NCBI GenBank assembly: GCA_902478725.1
Contig: CABSMD010000048.1
Span: 1 to 13,355, forward strand
Source: an uncultured Clostridia bacterium
Lineage (GTDB): Bacteria; Bacillota; Clostridia; HGM11514
DNA: 13,355 nucleotides
Direction of reading: 5' to 3'
Shown: piece by piece, positions 1-6,182 of the stretch
How positions within the stretch are numbered: position 1 is the first letter of the stretch
Layout: the number at the start of each line of letters is the position of its first letter
Notes under the pieces: model-generated
What the model was told of the DNA's origin: nothing
Databases searched by the model: none
Seen by the model: the letters and a program-made list of their open reading frames with translations, nothing else
Program-made: the position numbers and the translations under genes

Positions 1-951
1 GAACAAGGCTATGAAGTCGCCGGTGTTACATTACAATTGTGGGAAGAAAGTGACGCGGATGCGAAACGGGTGGCCAAAGCACTCGGAATCCCTCACTATA
101 CCTATGATTTGAGAGATGAATTCAGACGGTCGGTGGTGGATTATTTTATCAGTGAATATCAAAACGGCCGTACCCCCAATCCCTGCATCGCCTGTAACAA
201 GCATATCAAATTCGGCGCGATGCTGGATTTTGCTTTTGAGAAGGGATACGATGGGGTCGCAACCGGACATTATGCGCGGATCGTTTGGGAAAACGGACGC
301 TACCGGTTAATGGAATCGGAGAACCGCGAGAAAGACCAGAGCTATGTGCTCTACCATTTGACACAGCAGCAGCTTGCACACATCCTGTTTCCGGTGGACA
401 GTCTGTCCAAAGAACAGGTACGTCGGATTGCACAGGAGAAACAGCTTCCGGTGGCATTTAAATCGGAAAGTCAGGATATCTGCTTCATCAAAAACCAAAG
501 CTATACGGATTTTATCGAACGGTATACCGGAAAGAGCTTTCCGGCCGGAAACTTTATTGACCGGGATGGAACGGTTCTTGGCCGGCATAAGGGAATTATT
601 TATTATACTGTTGGTCAAAGAAAGGGCTTAGGCGGGACGTTTGGTAGGCCGATGTATGTGACCGCTATTAACCCGGAGGACAATACGATTACGTTGGGCG
701 AAACAGGAGAGGAATATGCCGATTCACTCATTGCGGGGAATTTGCGCTTCACTGACGGCGAAATGCCATCCTGTTTTTCGGTTGATGTAATGGTCCGCTA
801 CCGCAGCCGAAGATATTCGGGTCAGGTTTCACTGTTAGGGAATGCTATGGCTAAGGTCATATTTGACGAGCCACCGCGCGCGGTGACAAAGGGGCAGGCG
901 GCGGTATTTTATGACGGCGGGTACGTGTTGGGCGGCGGAACGATTTGTTAG
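1..951 (+). CDS. mnmA: tRNA-specific 2-thiouridylase MnmA (5' end missing)
   Basis: MnmA activates U34 of the tRNAs for Lys, Glu and Gln with ATP and inserts sulfur passed on from a cysteine desulfurase, giving 2-thiouridine at the wobble position. The reading frame is open from base 1 and begins EQGYEVAGVTLQLWEE, the strand just after the PP-loop; the N-terminal SGGVDSS motif, about 25 residues, is outside the window. Visible family motifs are NPCIACNKHIKFG (Cys codon at 193-195 is the expected nucleophile), ATGHYAR, KDQSYVLYHL, SQDICFI (second catalytic Cys at 481-483), YTVGQRKGLG and a C-terminal beta-barrel ending in GQAAVFYDGGYVLGGGTI. Both catalytic cysteines are kept, so the enzyme looks active. 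It ends with TAG at 949-951, 32 bases before the P-type ATPase-like gene. An in-frame TTG at 37 is not the true start, since homology continues upstream of it. Confidence 0.96.
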   Translation, partial: EQGYEVAGVTLQLWEESDADAKRVAKALGIPHYTYDLRDEFRRSVVDYFISEYQNGRTPNPCIACNKHIKFGAMLDFAFEKGYDGVATGHYARIVWENGRYRLMESENREKDQSYVLYHLTQQQLAHILFPVDSLSKEQVRRIAQEKQLPVAFKSESQDICFIKNQSYTDFIERYTGKSFPAGNFIDRDGTVLGRHKGIIYYTVGQRKGLGGTFGRPMYVTAINPEDNTITLGETGEEYADSLIAGNLRFTDGEMPSCFSVDVMVRYRSRRYSGQVSLLGNAMAKVIFDEPPRAVTKGQAAVFYDGGYVLGGGTIC

Positions 952-983
952 TGAATACTCTATAATGGGAAGAACGTGGTAAT

Positions 984-2774
984 GTGAATATGGTAAAGAG
1001 GGACTTGAAAATTAATTTGATTTCTGTTGTTCTTATGTTTGGGTTTGGAACAGCGGCTTTCTTTTGTGACGGATGGACGAGAATTTTGTTTTTTCTTTTG
1101 TCTTATCTTTCGATAGGCTGTCCTGTTGGCTGGAAAGCGATACGGGCGATTTTGGAAAAGGATTACTTTGACGAGACGATTCTTTTTTTGCTTGCTACCA
1201 TTCCGCTTCTATGCGTGGGACGGTTTGTAGAACCGATTCTGGTACTGTTTTTGTTTTATGAGTGCCGTCTGCTTAAAAATTATTGCATCGACCGGATGCA
1301 AAGCGCAGTAAAAACGGATGTGAAAAAAAACATTCAGTATGTAAATATCGTACAGGAGGACGGCAAGGCTGTTGAGGCTACACCGGACCAGATTTCGGCT
1401 GGGGACATGATTTGTGTAAATCCCGGCGAGTACCTATTGGCAGATGGTACTGTTCAACAAGGGGCTACCGCGGTCAATACCGCTGCCATAACCGGCGAGA
1501 CCGCGGGCAGAAAAATCGAACCCGGAGATACCGTTCTGGCTGGATACATCAATCTGGAATCCCCCTTTACCTATCGTGTGACAACCTTGCAAAGCTCGCT
1601 GCAAAACGCCTATGAGCTTGCCTGCTTGTCTTATAAAAGCCGTTCGCGGACAGAACGGTTTATTAACCATCTATCCAAAATGGTACGCTTTGCGCTTTTG
1701 GGCGCGGCTTTGGTTTTGCTCCTGCTTTCCTGCTTTTTAAAAGGAGACTGGTGGTATTCCGGTTTGGTAGCCTTGGCGGCCGCAGGGTTTTATACCCTTG
1801 ATCTTTCGGTTGTGCAAGCATTTTTCAGTGGTATTTTTCGGGCTTACCAACGGGGTATCCTGTTTCGGGAGGCGGATTCGCTTGAAACGCTTGCAGATGT
1901 CGAGACTATTGCATTCAATATCCGCCATAATATGGAAGGTTTTGCAGTCTCCGCGATGCATGGGACGCAGGATATTTCGGAGGAACAGCTCAAGGAGATT
2001 GCTACATGTTTGTATCTGTCCTCGAATCATCCGGTCGCACGGGCTATTTGTGCCTATACCGGCTTAAAGCCGGATATTACGGAACGTGTAAAGGGTTTTT
2101 CCGGTTTCGACGGGGATGGATGTTCGGCAATGATTGATGGAAAGCGTGTCGTATCAGGAAGCTTGCGCTTTTTGAAAAAGAATAAAATTAAACTACCTTA
2201 TACCCTACACGTTTCCGAGGGGATTCATTTTGCGGTGGACGGGGTGTATGCCGGTTATGTTTTACTCCGTCAGACGATGCTTTCCGAATGTGTGGATACG
2301 GTGCGGCGCCTGACACGGCAGAATGTACACAAAATAGCCTTTTTTGGTGAGGATCACGAGGATTTGTCGGCTGTACTGAAAGCTGATTATGTTAGCGGAA
2401 TGTCTGATGAGCAGAAAGAAGGACAGGTGAAGGGCTATGGCAAGGCTGTTGCCGTTGTCAACGAGGGGCTTCCTTTGCTGCGGGGAAGGCTTTCGACTTT
2501 GCTCGGAACAGGCCGGCTCGATACCTCCGGTACCGTGGCCGACGTCGTTATCGCAGGGAGTTCGCCCCTGCACGTGGCAGAGGCTGTCACGATTGCAAAC
2601 CGGACGATGCGGATTGTATCATCCATTACCTGGCTGGTTCTGTTGTCGAAGCTGGCAATCGTCCTGCTTGCTATTTTCCGGATGATGTCGCTTTGGCTGG
2701 TCGTGTCCATTGACATTTTATTATTTTTAGCTGCCGTTTTTGCGATGAAGCACTATATCTTAAAAAAACATTAA
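984..2774 (+). CDS. Degenerate heavy-metal P-type ATPase-like membrane protein, probably catalytically inactive
   Basis: This intact 596-residue protein follows the P1B heavy-metal ATPase plan without an N-terminal metal-binding domain. Hydrophobic segments lie near 10-27, 33-49, 64-80 and 81-94, then an actuator domain (about 100-230) with TGE at 170-172, two helices (233-251, 257-280), a P/N-domain region (290-545) with the HP motif at 349-350, and two last helices (549-566, 569-588). The catalytic signature residues are gone. The DKTGT position reads NIRHN (312-316, codon 312 at 1917-1919). The CPC position reads GFY (268-270), the TGD position GED (455-457), and GDGxND reads NEGLPL (493-498). 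ATP-driven phosphorylation therefore seems impossible, although no stop or frameshift is present. Lys556 and Asp577 match residues I associate with Zn/Cd ATPases, so a ZntA-type ancestor is plausible. The start may be GTG 984 or ATG 990; the ribosome site (GGGA at 967-970) is weak. Its function is unknown; a structural, sensory or partner role is inference only. Confidence 0.85.
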   Translation: MNMVKRDLKINLISVVLMFGFGTAAFFCDGWTRILFFLLSYLSIGCPVGWKAIRAILEKDYFDETILFLLATIPLLCVGRFVEPILVLFLFYECRLLKNYCIDRMQSAVKTDVKKNIQYVNIVQEDGKAVEATPDQISAGDMICVNPGEYLLADGTVQQGATAVNTAAITGETAGRKIEPGDTVLAGYINLESPFTYRVTTLQSSLQNAYELACLSYKSRSRTERFINHLSKMVRFALLGAALVLLLLSCFLKGDWWYSGLVALAAAGFYTLDLSVVQAFFSGIFRAYQRGILFREADSLETLADVETIAFNIRHNMEGFAVSAMHGTQDISEEQLKEIATCLYLSSNHPVARAICAYTGLKPDITERVKGFSGFDGDGCSAMIDGKRVVSGSLRFLKKNKIKLPYTLHVSEGIHFAVDGVYAGYVLLRQTMLSECVDTVRRLTRQNVHKIAFFGEDHEDLSAVLKADYVSGMSDEQKEGQVKGYGKAVAVVNEGLPLLRGRLSTLLGTGRLDTSGTVADVVIAGSSPLHVAEAVTIANRTMRIVSSITWLVLLSKLAIVLLAIFRMMSLWLVVSIDILLFLAAVFAMKHYILKKH

Positions 2775-3146
2775 TTAGGCGAAAAACATCCGCACGGCGG
2801 CGGCCAGCATCAGGATTGCAAAGATACGGGTAACCCATACCGAGGATAGCTTGGACAGCAGCTTTGCTCCGATAACACCGCCTACGACACCGCCGACACT
2901 GACCCAAATCCCCAGCCCGAACGGGAAGCCGCCCTTTTGCAGATAGATAATGATACTGAGAATGGACAATGGGAGGATTACCAGAATCGCGGTAGCATGC
3001 GCTTTATGGGTTTCCAGCTTAAAGATTCGTTTTAGCACAATGACTGCCATAACGCCCCCGCCTGAACCAAACAGTCCGTTCAAAAGGCCGGTGACCATAC
3101 CCCAGATGCTGTATTGCATGACCTGTTTTTTATTTAATTTCTCCAT
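2775..3146 (-). CDS. Half-length TauE/SafE (TSUP) family membrane protein, downstream subunit
   Basis: This 123-residue hydrophobic protein has about four membrane segments (12-38, 50-70, 76-96, 106-122) and the glycine-rich GLFGSGGG motif at 24-31. That motif is typical of one repeat of the TauE/SafE (TSUP, DUF81) family, which exports sulfite, sulfonates or other organic anions. Usual family members are about 240-260 residues with two such repeats, so this is half a transporter. The partner half lies 28 bases upstream on the same strand, and the two probably form a heterodimer or hetero-oligomer. The start at 3146 is chosen because an AAGGAGC ribosome site stands 8 bases before the ATG; a longer open frame reaching 3233 overlaps the upstream gene and reads like non-coding sequence. 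The TAA stop abuts the stop of the convergent ATPase-like gene. The substrate cannot be read from the sequence. Confidence 0.88.
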   Translation of the reverse strand: MEKLNKKQVMQYSIWGMVTGLLNGLFGSGGGVMAVIVLKRIFKLETHKAHATAILVILPLSILSIIIYLQKGGFPFGLGIWVSVGGVVGGVIGAKLLSKLSSVWVTRIFAILMLAAAVRMFFA

Positions 3147-3174
3147 TTGCGCCGCTCCTTCCTTTTTCCAATTC

Positions 3175-3573
3175 CTAGTTCTCCTTTTTCTTGAACAGCT
3201 CATATAACCCCATTGCAAAAAGGAGGATGGCAAACATCTTTTTCAGCAACGGGGAAGGGGAATAGATGGCGATCAAGCTTCCGCCTGCTGCTCCCAACAG
3301 CGAGAAGAGCGCCAGGGTTATGGCGGCGCGAAAATCGATATTTTTGTTTTTGATATGCACATACAACGCCACGGCAGCTGTGGGCAGAAAATAAAACAGG
3401 TTGATTCCCTGCGCCGCGTGCTGGTCGATGTTCATAAACAAAACCAGCAGGGGAATCAGGATCACGCCTCCGCCAATCCCCATTCCGCTTATTATTCCGG
3501 AAGCGAGGCCGAATAAAGCTCCTAACATAATATCACCCAATAGTCGTTTTCCTTTATCTTTGTTATTTTGCAT
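3175..3573 (-). CDS. Half-length TauE/SafE (TSUP) family membrane protein, upstream subunit
   Basis: This protein of up to 132 residues has about four membrane segments (16-28, 36-48, 56-73, 84-104, with a last one at 111-127) and the signature GMGIGGG at 30-36. It corresponds to the N-terminal repeat of a full TauE/SafE anion exporter, and the next gene supplies the other repeat. It ends in a short basic tail (KKKEN). The start is uncertain. ATG 3573 gives a charged 15-residue leader but has no visible ribosome site. ATG 3528 (residue 16) is preceded at close range by GGGTGAT, which pairs with the 3' end of 16S rRNA, and would give 117 residues. I give the longer form but think the shorter start at least as likely. 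The gene is divergent from ylmC, with 89 bases between the annotated starts. Confidence 0.87.
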   Translation of the reverse strand: MQNNKDKGKRLLGDIMLGALFGLASGIISGMGIGGGVILIPLLVLFMNIDQHAAQGINLFYFLPTAAVALYVHIKNKNIDFRAAITLALFSLLGAAGGSLIAIYSPSPLLKKMFAILLFAMGLYELFKKKEN

Positions 3574-3611
3574 GAATTTTATGCAAAGAACAACGGAAAC
3601 GGCATGGCTTT

Positions 3612-3641
3612 ACGTATTTTTTGAAATCTCTTTCATATAAA
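3612..3641 (+). promoter_or_regulatory. Candidate sporulation (SigE-like) promoter of ylmC
   Basis: ACGTATT (3612-3618), a 15-base spacer and CATATAAA (3634-3641) resemble the mother-cell sigma-E elements (KMATATT and CATACAMT as I recall them), with 5/7 and 6/8 matches. No good sigma-A pair is visible here. Transcription would start only a few bases before the AGAGGTGA ribosome site of ylmC. The region is AT-rich, so a chance match is quite possible. Confidence 0.3.
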
Positions 3642-3662
3642 TAATAAAGAGGTGAAAATACG

Positions 3663-3914
3663 ATGGTAAAAATATCAGATATGAGGCAGAAGGAAGTAAT
3701 CAATATTTCTGATGGAAAACGGCTCGGCTTTGTATGTGATATTGAATTTGATCTGGAAAAGGGAAATATTGAGACTTTGATCGTGCCGGGAGAAGGGAAG
3801 CTGCTCAGCATTTTTGGTAAAAATAATGATATTTGTATTCCATGGGAGTCCATTCGCAGAATTGGGGATGACATCATTTTGGTGGATTACGAGGAGCGTT
3901 ATACCAGAAGATAA
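3663..3914 (+). CDS. ylmC: YlmC/YmxH family sporulation protein (PRC-barrel)
   Basis: This 83-residue protein reads as a single PRC-barrel domain of the YlmC/YmxH type: ISDMRQKEVINISDGKRLGF, then a beta-rich core with VCDIEFDLEKGNIETLIVPG, and an end with IPWESIRRIGDDIILVDYE. The family is found in endospore-forming Firmicutes and linked to sporulation; the biochemical role is not established, as far as I know. The protein has no signal peptide or membrane segment, so it should be cytoplasmic. A good ribosome site, AGAGGTGA, lies 7 bases before the ATG. The gene seems monocistronic: divergent genes lie on its left, and a separate promoter stands before the next gene on its right. The symbol is given by family; the YlmC and YmxH paralogues cannot be told apart here. 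Confidence 0.9.
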   Translation: MVKISDMRQKEVINISDGKRLGFVCDIEFDLEKGNIETLIVPGEGKLLSIFGKNNDICIPWESIRRIGDDIILVDYEERYTRR

Positions 3915-3969
3915 AATCGATTCTTGTGGGTTTTTGTTTAAAATGTCAATAACAATCAGATTGATTTCA

Positions 3970-3978
3970 TGCTATAAT
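3970..3978 (+). promoter_or_regulatory. Extended -10 promoter before the radical SAM gene
   Basis: TGCTATAAT is a perfect extended -10 element (TGnTATAAT) placed 42 bases before the start codon at 4021. No good TTGACA-like box lies at 16-18 bases upstream, which is common for extended -10 promoters. A short palindrome, CAATC-A-GATTG (3953-3963), sits just upstream, and a longer dyad begins inside the -10 box. The predicted start of transcription is near 3985. This is the best candidate for the main promoter of the rightward gene cluster. Confidence 0.55.
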
Positions 3979-4005
3979 AAAAGATACTATGAGGTATCTT
4001 TTATT
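3976..4005. repeat. Perfect 12-bp inverted repeat, possible operator
   Basis: AATAAAAGATAC (3976-3987) and GTATCTTTTATT (3994-4005) are exact reverse complements separated by the 6-base loop TATGAG. The left arm begins inside the -10 box, and the right arm ends 15 bases before the start codon. Only 2 of 12 pairs are G-C and no U-run follows, so it is a poor intrinsic terminator. RNA starting near 3985 would lack most of the left arm. A DNA operator is therefore the better reading, by inference; a hairpin in read-through RNA from ylmC is the alternative. Confidence 0.6.
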
Positions 4006-4020
4006 CTTTGGTGGGGTGTT

Positions 4021-5664
4021 ATGAAAAAGCTATTGCTGGTTGCTTTGAACGCGAAATATTGCCATACCTCTCTTTCTGTGCGTTCCCTGCACGCTTTTTG
4101 CCAAAAGCAGGGGGTGGACAGCTCTTTTGTGGAACACACCATCAACGAACCGGCGGCCTATATCCTGTCCGATCTTGTTAAAATGCAGGCAGAGGTATAT
4201 GCTTTTTCCTGTTATATCTGGAATATCGAGCTGGTGAAACGCCTTTGCCTTGACCTGCGTCAGATCATGCCCGAAAGGTTGATTTTGCTTGGTGGGCCGG
4301 AGGTTTCATTTGACCCTGATAATACGGAATATGATTTTGCCGACCATATCATTTGCGGCGAGGGGGAAGCGGCCCTCGCTGCGCTTATGCTTACAGAGGA
4401 TGCTTTTCCACGGGTGATCAACGGTTCCTTGCTTGAGCCGCTTTCTTCCATACCTTTTGCATACGAAGATTTAGAGGACATTGACGGTAGGCTTGTCTAT
4501 TATGAGAGCTCCCGGGGGTGTCCGTTTTCATGTAGTTATTGTTTATCCTCTACGATCTCTGGCGTTCGTTTTTTGGAGTTGGAGCGTGTTTTTACTGATC
4601 TGCTCCGGTTTGAACGGTCTGGCGTTGGATTGGTTAAATTTGTTGACCGCACCTTTAATGCGGACGGAAAACGCGCCATGAAAATATGGACGTTTATCCG
4701 CGAGCATTGCCCGCGTGTTTCGTTTCATTTTGAAGTCGCGGCCGGGCTGTTGACCGATGAACAGATTGCGTTGCTATCCACCTTTGAAGCGGGACGGATC
4801 CAGCTTGAGATCGGCGTGCAGAGCACCTGTGAAAAAGCATTGGCTGCGGTTGACCGCAAGGACGATTTGGATAGGATTTCTTACACGGTACGGCGGTTGC
4901 GGCAGGCAGGCAACATCCATCTGCATCTCGATTTGATTGCCGGACTGCCGTTGGAGGATTATGAACGCTTTGCACAATCCTTTGATTGGGTATTTCACTT
5001 GCATCCCCACTGCTTACAGCTTGGTTTTTTGAAGCTCCTGAAAGGATCAAAAATACGGCGGGAAGCGGAAAAATATGAGTACCGATATTCGTCGGCCGCC
5101 CCTTATCAGGTACTGTCTAACAGATTTATGTCTTATCTTACAATAAATCGCCTCCTGGGAATTGCAAACAGGGTGGAAAAGTATTATAATAGTAACGTGT
5201 TTCAAAGATCCTTGGAGCATATATTGCCGTATTTCACGGGACCATTTCGCTTTTTTGAAGCGCTGAACGATTATTTTGAGCAGAACGGTTACTTAAGTTG
5301 TTCGGTCTCGCAAAAAAAATTGTTTCAGATTTTATTTGATTTTTATGATGAAAAAATCAAGAGGGATATTTCCCTTTTCCAAAACAGTCTTCGATTCGAC
5401 TGGCAGCTTTGTACCGGTGGCGCCCCGCCGCCCGGATATATGGGAGAATATGAAAATACAAAGGCAGGTTTCCGCCGTCTCTTAGAGAACGGTGTATTTC
5501 AACAGACTTATCTGAAACGCTATGAAGGCCAGAAATGGCAGGAGATCATGAAACGGGTTTCGACCGGCTGCTTTTATTTTCCGGAGAAAAAATACTATCT
5601 GTTTGACCATGACAGGTATTATGATATAACCAACGAATATATGAATTTGGAGGGATCGGTATGA
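4021..5664 (+). CDS. B12-binding-type radical SAM protein with DUF4080-like C-terminus
   Basis: This 547-residue protein has three parts. Residues 1-135 look like a cobalamin-binding-type Rossmann domain (MKKLLLVALNAKYCHTSLSV, LLGGPEVSFDPD at 89-100, CGEGE at 112-116), but I see no DxHxxG cobalt-ligand motif. Residues 160-345 are a radical SAM barrel with the cluster motif CxxxCxxC at Cys167, Cys171 and Cys174 (RGCPFSCSYC) and LEIGVQS at 262-268. The rest (about 360-540) resembles DUF4080, with LSNRFMSYLTINRL and VEKYYNS. Such enzymes use a [4Fe-4S] cluster and S-adenosylmethionine; the substrate of this family is unknown to me. The frame stays open back to 3814, but the start at 4021 fits the family N-terminus, follows a GGGGTG site and avoids overlap with ylmC. 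The stop overlaps the purE start (ATGA), so the two are probably translated in a coupled way. Confidence 0.88.
   Translation: MKKLLLVALNAKYCHTSLSVRSLHAFCQKQGVDSSFVEHTINEPAAYILSDLVKMQAEVYAFSCYIWNIELVKRLCLDLRQIMPERLILLGGPEVSFDPDNTEYDFADHIICGEGEAALAALMLTEDAFPRVINGSLLEPLSSIPFAYEDLEDIDGRLVYYESSRGCPFSCSYCLSSTISGVRFLELERVFTDLLRFERSGVGLVKFVDRTFNADGKRAMKIWTFIREHCPRVSFHFEVAAGLLTDEQIALLSTFEAGRIQLEIGVQSTCEKALAAVDRKDDLDRISYTVRRLRQAGNIHLHLDLIAGLPLEDYERFAQSFDWVFHLHPHCLQLGFLKLLKGSKIRREAEKYEYRYSSAAPYQVLSNRFMSYLTINRLLGIANRVEKYYNSNVFQRSLEHILPYFTGPFRFFEALNDYFEQNGYLSCSVSQKKLFQILFDFYDEKIKRDISLFQNSLRFDWQLCTGGAPPPGYMGEYENTKAGFRRLLENGVFQQTYLKRYEGQKWQEIMKRVSTGCFYFPEKKYYLFDHDRYYDITNEYMNLEGSV
5603..5630 (+). promoter_or_regulatory. 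Candidate internal promoter for the purine genes
   Basis: TTGACC (5603-5608), a 16-base spacer and TATAAC (5625-5630) form a near-consensus sigma-A promoter. A TG at 5622-5623 extends the -10 box. It lies inside the last codons of the radical SAM gene, and the predicted start near 5637 leaves a 24-base leader with GGAGGG before purE. It could let the purine genes be expressed independently of the upstream gene. It is supported by sequence match only. Confidence 0.45.
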
Positions 5665-6167
5665 GCAAGCAGCCGAAGGTTGCGGTAATTATGGGCAGCG
5701 ATTCTGATTTTCAGGCGCTGAAGGGATGTATTAAATTTTTAAAGGAATATGCCGTTGAGGTGGATGTCAATGTCATCTCGGCACACAGAACGCCGGAAGC
5801 GGCAGAGGCCTTTGCAAAGGGTGCGGCTGATAACGGATTCGATCTCATCATCGCGGCTGCAGGTAAGGCGGCGCATCTGCCGGGTGTGCTGGCGGCTTAT
5901 ACAACGCTGCCGGTTATCGGCGTTCCCATCAAGGCATCGACTTTGGACGGCCTGGATGCTTTGCTTGCAATCGTACAGATGCCAAAAGGTATCCCGGTTG
6001 CCACAGTGGCAATCGACGGCGCGGACAATGCGGCGATATTGGCGGTGCAGATTTTGTCCCTGGGCTATCCCTATTTAAAGGACAAGCTCTTGGAATTTAA
6101 AAAGAAGATGGCACAGGAGGTTGCGCAAAAAAATCAAAAAGTGAAGGCAGAAGCGGAACAAATCTAG
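5661..6167 (+). CDS. purE: N5-carboxyaminoimidazole ribonucleotide mutase (AIR carboxylase, PurE)
   Basis: PurE makes 4-carboxy-5-aminoimidazole ribonucleotide in de novo purine synthesis, from N5-CAIR in class I enzymes. Over 168 residues it shows GSDSD (12-16), SAHRTP (40-45, with catalytic His42), the loop AAGKAAHLPGV (66-76) and VQMPKGIPVATVAID (105-119). SAHRTP points to class I, which normally works with PurK, yet no purK is in the window. The usual AGG of the phosphate loop reads AGK here. Residues 140-168 form a charged, Lys/Glu-rich tail that may be a helix. The ATG overlaps the TGA of the radical SAM gene, with GGAGGG as ribosome site, and purF starts 15 bases after the stop. Confidence 0.95.
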   Translation: MSKQPKVAVIMGSDSDFQALKGCIKFLKEYAVEVDVNVISAHRTPEAAEAFAKGAADNGFDLIIAAAGKAAHLPGVLAAYTTLPVIGVPIKASTLDGLDALLAIVQMPKGIPVATVAIDGADNAAILAVQILSLGYPYLKDKLLEFKKKMAQEVAQKNQKVKAEAEQI

Positions 6168-6182
6168 TGAGGGGGAGTACAT

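Noticed and set aside
961..966. TATAAT just before the ATPase-like gene
   Set aside because: The -10 box is perfect, but there is no -35-like box at 16-18 bases and no TG extension, and it lies only 18 bases before the start codon; read-through from mnmA is as likely.
2059..2073. Palindrome CCGGCTT-A-AAGCCGG inside the ATPase-like gene
   Set aside because: It is well inside coding sequence, is not followed by a U-run, and does not recur elsewhere in the window that I can see.
2775..3233. Longer form of the second TSUP gene starting at 3233
   Set aside because: The first 29 codons overlap the upstream gene, are rich in Arg/Ser/Cys and unlike the family, while ATG 3146 has a clear AAGGAG site.
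3915..3969. Terminator for ylmC
   Set aside because: There is a T-rich stretch (TTTTTGTTT near 3931) but no GC stem before it; the only dyad is further right and AT-rich.
3814..4020. 69 extra in-frame codons upstream of the radical SAM start
   Set aside because: They overlap ylmC in another frame, run through the promoter and dyad, and do not resemble the family N-terminus, which begins at MKKLLLVALNAKY.
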